Shown: positions 58,411-64,000 of the stretch, one piece after another
Layout: the number at the start of each line of letters is the position of its first letter
Numbering within the stretch: position 1 is the first letter of the stretch
NCBI GenBank assembly: GCA_037447655.1
Contig: JBBHKE010000125.1
Coordinates: 162,173-226,172, forward strand
DNA length: 64,000 bases
Reading direction: 5' to 3'
Origin: Zygnema cylindricum
Lineage: Eukaryota > Streptophyta > Zygnematophyceae > Zygnematales > Zygnemataceae
Position numbers and translations under genes: made by a program
The notes under the pieces: model-generated
Told to the model about the DNA's origin: nothing
Seen by the model: the letters and a program-made list of their open reading frames with translations, nothing else
The model's database searches: none

Positions 58411-61369
58411 CCTGTTGATGAGGACTTGTAGTCCTTTCAGAAATTTAGTTGTGTGACAAACTCCATGAATCAAAATATTGTCGTGAAATTGTAATTTGGC
58501 AGCATCGTGCCTCTGCACATCGTATATCGGCGCTGACGATTCGATGCGCGTGACTACATTCAAAGTGTTCAAACCAGTCTTTGTATCCTGATGGAGTGCC
58601 CATCGCCAGGAGTGCACGAAAATCTTTCTTCTATATGCAAGTATAACCGTATGCTCTGTGGCAAATCGGCAATGCAAACCTGGCAGCAATACGTTCGTCG
58701 GTCATCATGAACCTCTGACGTCGCAGTCAAGCTGTCCAAATCTGTATTGACCGTACTGATTCTGGACGATTATGGTCATGACATCGGATTGGTTGTGATG
58801 GAAAATAGGGCAGCGGGCTTAGCAGACAATTGGGAGCTCAAATCCGATTTTGTTTTAGGGTTCTCAAAATAGATCCTGATCGTCAGATGCGTTCAAAATT
58901 TCGTATGCCGCCGGAAATTTGGAACTTCAACTTTTAGCACTTATCAGAAGGTGCCACGTGGCAAGAAGCGCATTTCATCTTCCACTCAAACAACAGTGTA
59001 CCTTGCTACTCATAGTTTTTGCGTGCGAAAATAGTAGGCCCATACGATATGTATACAATTTGTTTAGGTATACAATATGCACAAAGCCACAAACCTACGT
59101 AGTATAGTTTCAACAAAAAGATACTTGAATAGGTGTCAAAATATAATAGAATAATGGAGTTTTTTCAGGGGGCTAAAAGGGAATTTGAAATATCTTATGT
59201 AGATTTTACAAATCCAACGGTCGAAGATTAGATGCAAAACTTTGCGGCCATGCCACCCCTTTTGTACCCCCGGACTCAGATGGTTTACCATCGTGCTTTT
59301 TAATCTATCCTGCGATAAAAGGAAACGGTCCAATGGGATAGGTACAGTACTGTACCGTACCATTCATGTACAATATTCACGATCGGCAAAAAAAATAAAT
59401 TGGTCCGATCCCGACCGTTTATTTTCTTTTCCGGCCCTTCCCGTTAGATCTATTGTCGCCAGCGTTATATAAAAAAAATGGTACCGCACGTCGACGCTTG
59501 AAAATGACGTCATTTCCAGTAGAAATGCTGAGGTCTATGGTGGCGTTATTGTACGGTCATATCTGGTGTGCCTTCTGTACACATATTAAATATGCATATC
59601 ATATAGCTATTTTTGTAATTTGTTCGCACGAAACGGACAGGTTGTAAGTTTGTAACAAGCCTACTTTTAAAACTAGGGTATTACAGTACACCATGAATCG
59701 TTGATAGTGTTAATGTTTTTTTCGTCTCTTACAACATATTTTCTCCGTACACACATGTCGGATTGTGGATCCGACGGATGCTATTGCAAGGTAAGATTCT
59801 CAGCTTCCGATTAGCGGTCTCAAATTGAAAATCGCACAAGAGTGTACGGAGAAAAGATGCTTGCTAAAAAATTGTTAGCACTAATAGCGATACACGGTGT
59901 ACAGTACTGTACAGTACCGCTCAGAAAATACCATATCGATCGTATCGATTATATACCTGATCTGATAAGCACCACTTCCGTACCGTCGAAGCACCGATTG
60001 CGAAATAAAATTGCCCTCCTTCCCTCCCGTCCTGTCTCTCACTCTCCCTCCCTCCCTCCCTTTTTCCCTCCCTCCCTTTTTCCCTCCCTCCCACCCTCCT
60101 ATATGCGAATGTCACATGGCGCCACGTGGCTTTCATATAATAGCATTGCGATCCAGCTATGTGTACACGTGTCTTTTCCTCCTCTCAGTTTCCCTCTGCT
60201 TCTTAGTTTCCCAGAGGGAGGCGAAAATCGGTCCGGTAAGCTATAGACTATGGCTCCATGGAAACCGGATTTACATTTTTTTGGTACTATTTATAATACG
60301 AATGCAATTATTCCTAGTACGAATGCTATTGTTTTTATTACGAATATTTGCCTCAATTTTTTAATTATGTTTCAATTATGTTTTAGTGGTTTTTTTGGTG
60401 TATTTTTTTTTACTTTTGTGTACACAACATGTAGGATGAAATGTATCAAATATTGTGAAGTTGTACCTTTATTACTGTGGATAGAATTGTGTATGTGTAT
60501 TATCTATATGTATATGTGCTAATTTTGATTCACAAAAAAAAATTGTCTAATGGTCTAAAATTTTTGCATACATTGCATAAGAATTGATGTGATTCGCACT
60601 AATAACAAAAAAAAAATCAGTACTAAAAATTATATATACATTTCGTTTGGCGCTAAATTTTGAAAAGTTTACACTTTAAATATTGTGAAAGTCTCAAGGT
60701 TGTCCCCTTTGCATTAAAATTAGAATGGTTTAAACAGCAATTCCCTCTCCTCCTCTCTGGAAATGATCTCATTCTGATCTCACTGATCTCGATGGCCATA
60801 AGCCCTACCGTGACATGCGGTAACATGTGTACATCAAAAAATTTGATTTTAAAAATCGCAAAAAAAATGACTTTGACCGCGTTGACTCCGTGTTCTAAGT
60901 TGACTTTGTCTTATTATAAAAGTCAACGGCTTTTGATGTGTCAATATGACAAGGCACTATTTGATTTTTGTAATAGAAGTGGAAACGTACCGAAAGGTAC
61001 AACTATTTGTTGTACAACGTGAACCAAATATGATGTGTATTTATTAAAAGGTGGATCTATTGAGGTATATATAGTTTTACTGATGTAGAAGGGAAAAATT
61101 GTCAAGAAAATTTGTATTCGGGAATCAGTTATACATTTTTTTTGATTTTTTACAAGTTTTCCGTTACATGTGCATGCTTTTTCCTTTTGTTCGTTTTTTT
61201 TCCTATTTCCATTTTCTGGTTCTTTTCTTTTCATTATTGTTCTTGAATCTACATTATTTGCGGTGTCCAAGTTGGCTTGTTATCAAGTCTTTCTTCACAC
61301 TACCGTGAAATGTGATTGTAAAAGTAAAAATAAACAATAATGACAAGAGTAACCATCAAAAAAAAAAAA

Positions 61370-61372
<3 letters not shown>
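58411..61372. other. Long spacer with simple repeats; no supported gene
   Basis: A 101-codon minus frame at 58384-58689 is not recognisable. GCCACGTGGC motifs lie at about 58954 and 60121. A CCCTCC-rich block covers about 60018-60098. T-rich sequence fills 60280-60420 and 61130-61230. I see no splice-supported exon or transposon end. Confidence 0.4.

Positions 61373-61462
<90 letters not shown>
61373..61462 (+). repeat. (AT)n microsatellite
   Basis: An uninterrupted run of 45 AT units. Self-complementary and a likely cruciform or polymerase-slippage site. Confidence 0.97.
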
Positions 61463-61464
<2 letters not shown>

Positions 61465-62125
61465 TAGTAGTTCAAATCGCTTACTACGCACGAAATGAAC
61501 GCGTGAATAATACGTTTGATTCGCATTTATCGATTTTAGAAAATCGTTAAAATGCGTACTCGATTATGTATCCGTACGTTTCCGTACATTTTTCGAAATT
61601 TGAATTTTAAAATTTAATATTTAAAATTTTAAAATTTGAAATTTAAAATTTTTAATACATTAAAATAAGTAAAAAACCAGCGAAAGTGAAAAAACCTGCG
61701 ACGGCAACCTCGGCGCTGAACCACAAACCAACGACCATGGCTGTTGAACTAGCGACCAGACTGCCTCGTCGCGACCAGACTGCCATGTCGCTAGTTGGGG
61801 AACCAGCGACGAGGTGGTCTCACCGCTGAACTATCAACCAGCGACAAGGTTGCCTCGTTAAGCAACCGGGCTGCCTCTTCGTTGGTTCAGCATGGCCCTA
61901 CATAACATGTCAATAATTTAAAAAGAAACATTGACGTTGAATAATAATAATAAAAAAAATCCTTTTATTAAATTGAATAATTTTACTGCATGCCAATAAT
62001 GAAAAAAGACAAGTTCGCATTGAAGCAAAAAAATACCATGTTTGTATTTACTTAACGGATATGGTTTAGTGTTCACACTAAAGTTAACTCAACTCATTGA
62101 ATAGACATTTCTCCTATATTTGTCT
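61463..62125. other. Spacer with AGCGAC-motif repeats
   Basis: From 61675 to 61890 a motif near CAGCGACnAGGnTGCCTCGT recurs several times in both orientations, with an AACTAGCGAC/GTCGCTAGTT inverted pair at about 61748-61798. The left part resembles 25830-25930 (AAAATGCGTAC...TGTATCCGTACG). The right part is the 3' flank of the hAT relic. Confidence 0.5.
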
Positions 62126-64000
62126 TCACTCAAAATCTCCTTCCTCCAAATCTAGGTCAATCATGTCTTCCTCAAAATCCTCTTCCCCTACCTCCCCTTC
62201 CTCATCTTCCCATGCTATCATGGTCTCTTCATAGCCGACATCCCTAGTCTTTTGTAACACTCTGAGATTGTAGGAGACCCATACCATATCATTGGCCCCT
62301 TTAGCCGTCAACCTATTTCTTTTCTTAGCGAGAATATGGTCATACGTTGACCAATTCCGCTCATAGGAGCTGGCAACTGTGCATTGTTCAAGGATTTTTA
62401 TTATTACCTTCTGCAAGATAGGGGTGACAGACCCTAGGAGTGACAAAGCCAAAACGTTGCCACCATTTCCACCTCGACATCTTCCTTGCACAAGCTTTGG
62501 TTACCTCAATACCAAAAACACCCTCATTTAGACAACTCAACGTGGGCCTTATCTTGGTCCTCCACATTTGGTAACATCCTTTCAAGCATTGCTTGTAAAT
62601 CTTCCATTACCGTCGCATTTGAATGTTGCCCATATGCAACACTTTTGTACTCCGAATCGAGTACAAAGCTGGCAGCATACATGGGGCTATGTGCCATCTC
62701 CGACCTCGTCATCCAAGATGCCTTCAGTTCCTCCAAAATCTGCATGCCTCATAATTTATTTCTTCTCCATCGCAAGATAACTTTTGCAAGAACTGTTCAA
62801 TCATGTAAAAACCGTAATAAACCTTCCCCACATTCGGGGCACATTTGTCACACTCCCTCATCAACCGCACCACAAGCTCTAACATTGTCACGGCCTCTGT
62901 CACTCTGTTCCAAAACTTCGAGCTCAAAATGCGACATTTAATCTTAGCTCCCTCGATCTTGTACATAGCCTTGCCCATCCATTCCTTAAACTATCATCAA
63001 ACATTAAGCGCTCTAGCCTATTCTTCACCTCTAAAAACCTCTGGAGCATGACAAAATTCGTAGCAAACCTAGTCTCTCCATGTTTGAAAAGCCGAAGTGC
63101 AGAGATATTATTGAACATGGTTGCACTCATGCTATGATTCGTGATGAATTTCAACACCACTTTTGCCTCTTGGACAGTTATTGAGATAAATGCCAACCTG
63201 CCCCAATTCTCCAACATCAAGTCCAATACATGGGTAGAGCATGGCGTCCACGTGATCGAAGGGTGCTTTCTCACGAGCAACAAGGCTGCAACCTTGTTCA
63301 CAGGGGCAAAATCTGTAACAATATGCACCACATGCTCGACCCCTACCGCAAGAACTCCATTTTGCAACACCTTACAAATGTATTTGACATCCTTGATTTG
63401 TCCAGTCTTCTTCTGCTGTCGAGAACATGTCACCTTTGAGAACATGTCACCTTTGAGGGTGCCAGCTAGAATATTTAGGAGAGGCGTGTCACCAACTGCT
63501 GTCCACCCGTCTTATGTGATCGTGGCACTGGTGACCTTAATTGTTTCCACGTAACTTACCAAATCTTTATTTACAATCGCCTTGGTTTTTGACAGGAGAC
63601 GAGTTCTCATGGCACTTCGGTAAGGTAACTTGTAAGACCCCCCTCTATTTCCGCTCTTCTTCACCGCTGCCTCAAAGTATGGGTTATCCAATAGTCGGAA
63701 CGACAATCCATTGCCTCCTTGTTATGCTTATTAAAAACATTATTTATTTTCGTTTGCACACCTTGTACTTTGTTACTCTAGATCGATTGAAAACTGTTGG
63801 TGAGTTCATCCACATCGCATGTTAAACATTTATGAAAACCATGGAAAGATTTTACGGTTTCAGATGCACTAAACTCCTCCTTCACCTCGTCTGGACACAA
63901 AATGCAAGTTGTAATCCCTGCACTCTTCACATTTCCAATAAGGTGGTTTCTAATCCTAGTGGCTTGATTGTGGTATTCGAAGTTGCAATTGATAGAGATA
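62126..64000 (-). pseudogene. Second BED-type hAT transposase relic, cut by window edge
   Basis: On minus, from the window edge: part of the BED finger (NQATRIRNHLIGN, then CILCPDEVKEEF), SFRLLDNPYFEAAVKKSG, a DGWT block near 63505 where the preceding Ser codon has become TAA, HVVHIVTDFAPVNKVAA (about 63300), WTPCSTHVLDLMLEN, and the C-terminal CTVASSYERNWSTYDHI block near 62370 with an acidic tail to 62126. A 17-bp tandem duplication at 63421-63454 and several frameshifts disrupt it. It is the same family as 36233-38261, with different lesions, so the two decayed independently. Confidence 0.9.

Noticed and set aside
58384-58689. 101-codon minus-strand frame as a gene
   Set aside because: No conserved family recognised; it overlaps the end of an hAT MITE.

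Overview
The window is nuclear DNA from a eukaryote, almost certainly a streptophyte plant. The evidence is a spliced clade A-type protein phosphatase 2C gene with GT-AG introns, a spliced expansin gene with a signal peptide, plant-type Ty1/copia, LINE and hAT relics, a primer-binding site matching the plant initiator tRNA-Met anticodon region, and CCCTAAA-type motifs. The genus cannot be fixed from sequence alone. There are no operons, CRISPR arrays or other prokaryotic features. Gene density is very low: two recognisable host genes, one orphan exon, and otherwise repeats.

Layout: 1-2150 holds two unrelated copia fragments in opposite orientation. A purine-rich tract follows, then a solo LTR (3587-5107) and CT/GA simple sequence (5.4-6.2 kb). 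A complete, young, non-autonomous LTR element lies at 7986-11276. A large foldback is at 13.76-14.82 kb. An expansin gene is on the minus strand at 16.6-19.2 kb. From 20.45 to 26.32 kb there is a terminal-inverted-repeat element with a copia polymerase fragment and LTRs inside it. From 27.4 to 32.5 kb a CT-rich minisatellite is split by a decayed copia element. A PAN/Apple-like exon runs into a 10-N gap at 32.84 kb, and immediately beyond the gap lies a perfect 239-bp mirror (reversed, not reverse-complemented) copy of nearby sequence. A 740-bp MITE and a decayed BED-hAT transposase follow (34.7-38.3 kb), then a cluster of hAT-type MITEs (39.2-40.8 kb).

The main gene is the PP2C gene at 41704-45964 (minus strand, five exons, 599 codons). 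All four metal-binding aspartates are visible. The tryptophan that clade A phosphatases use to contact the abscisic acid receptor is replaced by glutamine. To its right are a 5'-truncated LINE (48.7-50.1 kb), an hAT C-terminal relic, a local 360-bp duplication, a mariner-like MITE, further hAT MITEs, a second LINE relic (56.8-57.9 kb), an (AT)n block and a second BED-hAT relic that leaves the window at base 64000.

The genes do not form a functional cluster. The phosphatase would act in stress/hormone signalling and the expansin in cell-wall loosening, with transposon debris between them. The strongest oddities are the exact mirror repeat beside the assembly gap (probably an assembly or data artefact), the altered PP2C receptor-contact residue, the half-tRNA-primed LTR element, and the frame break within an otherwise well-conserved expansin.
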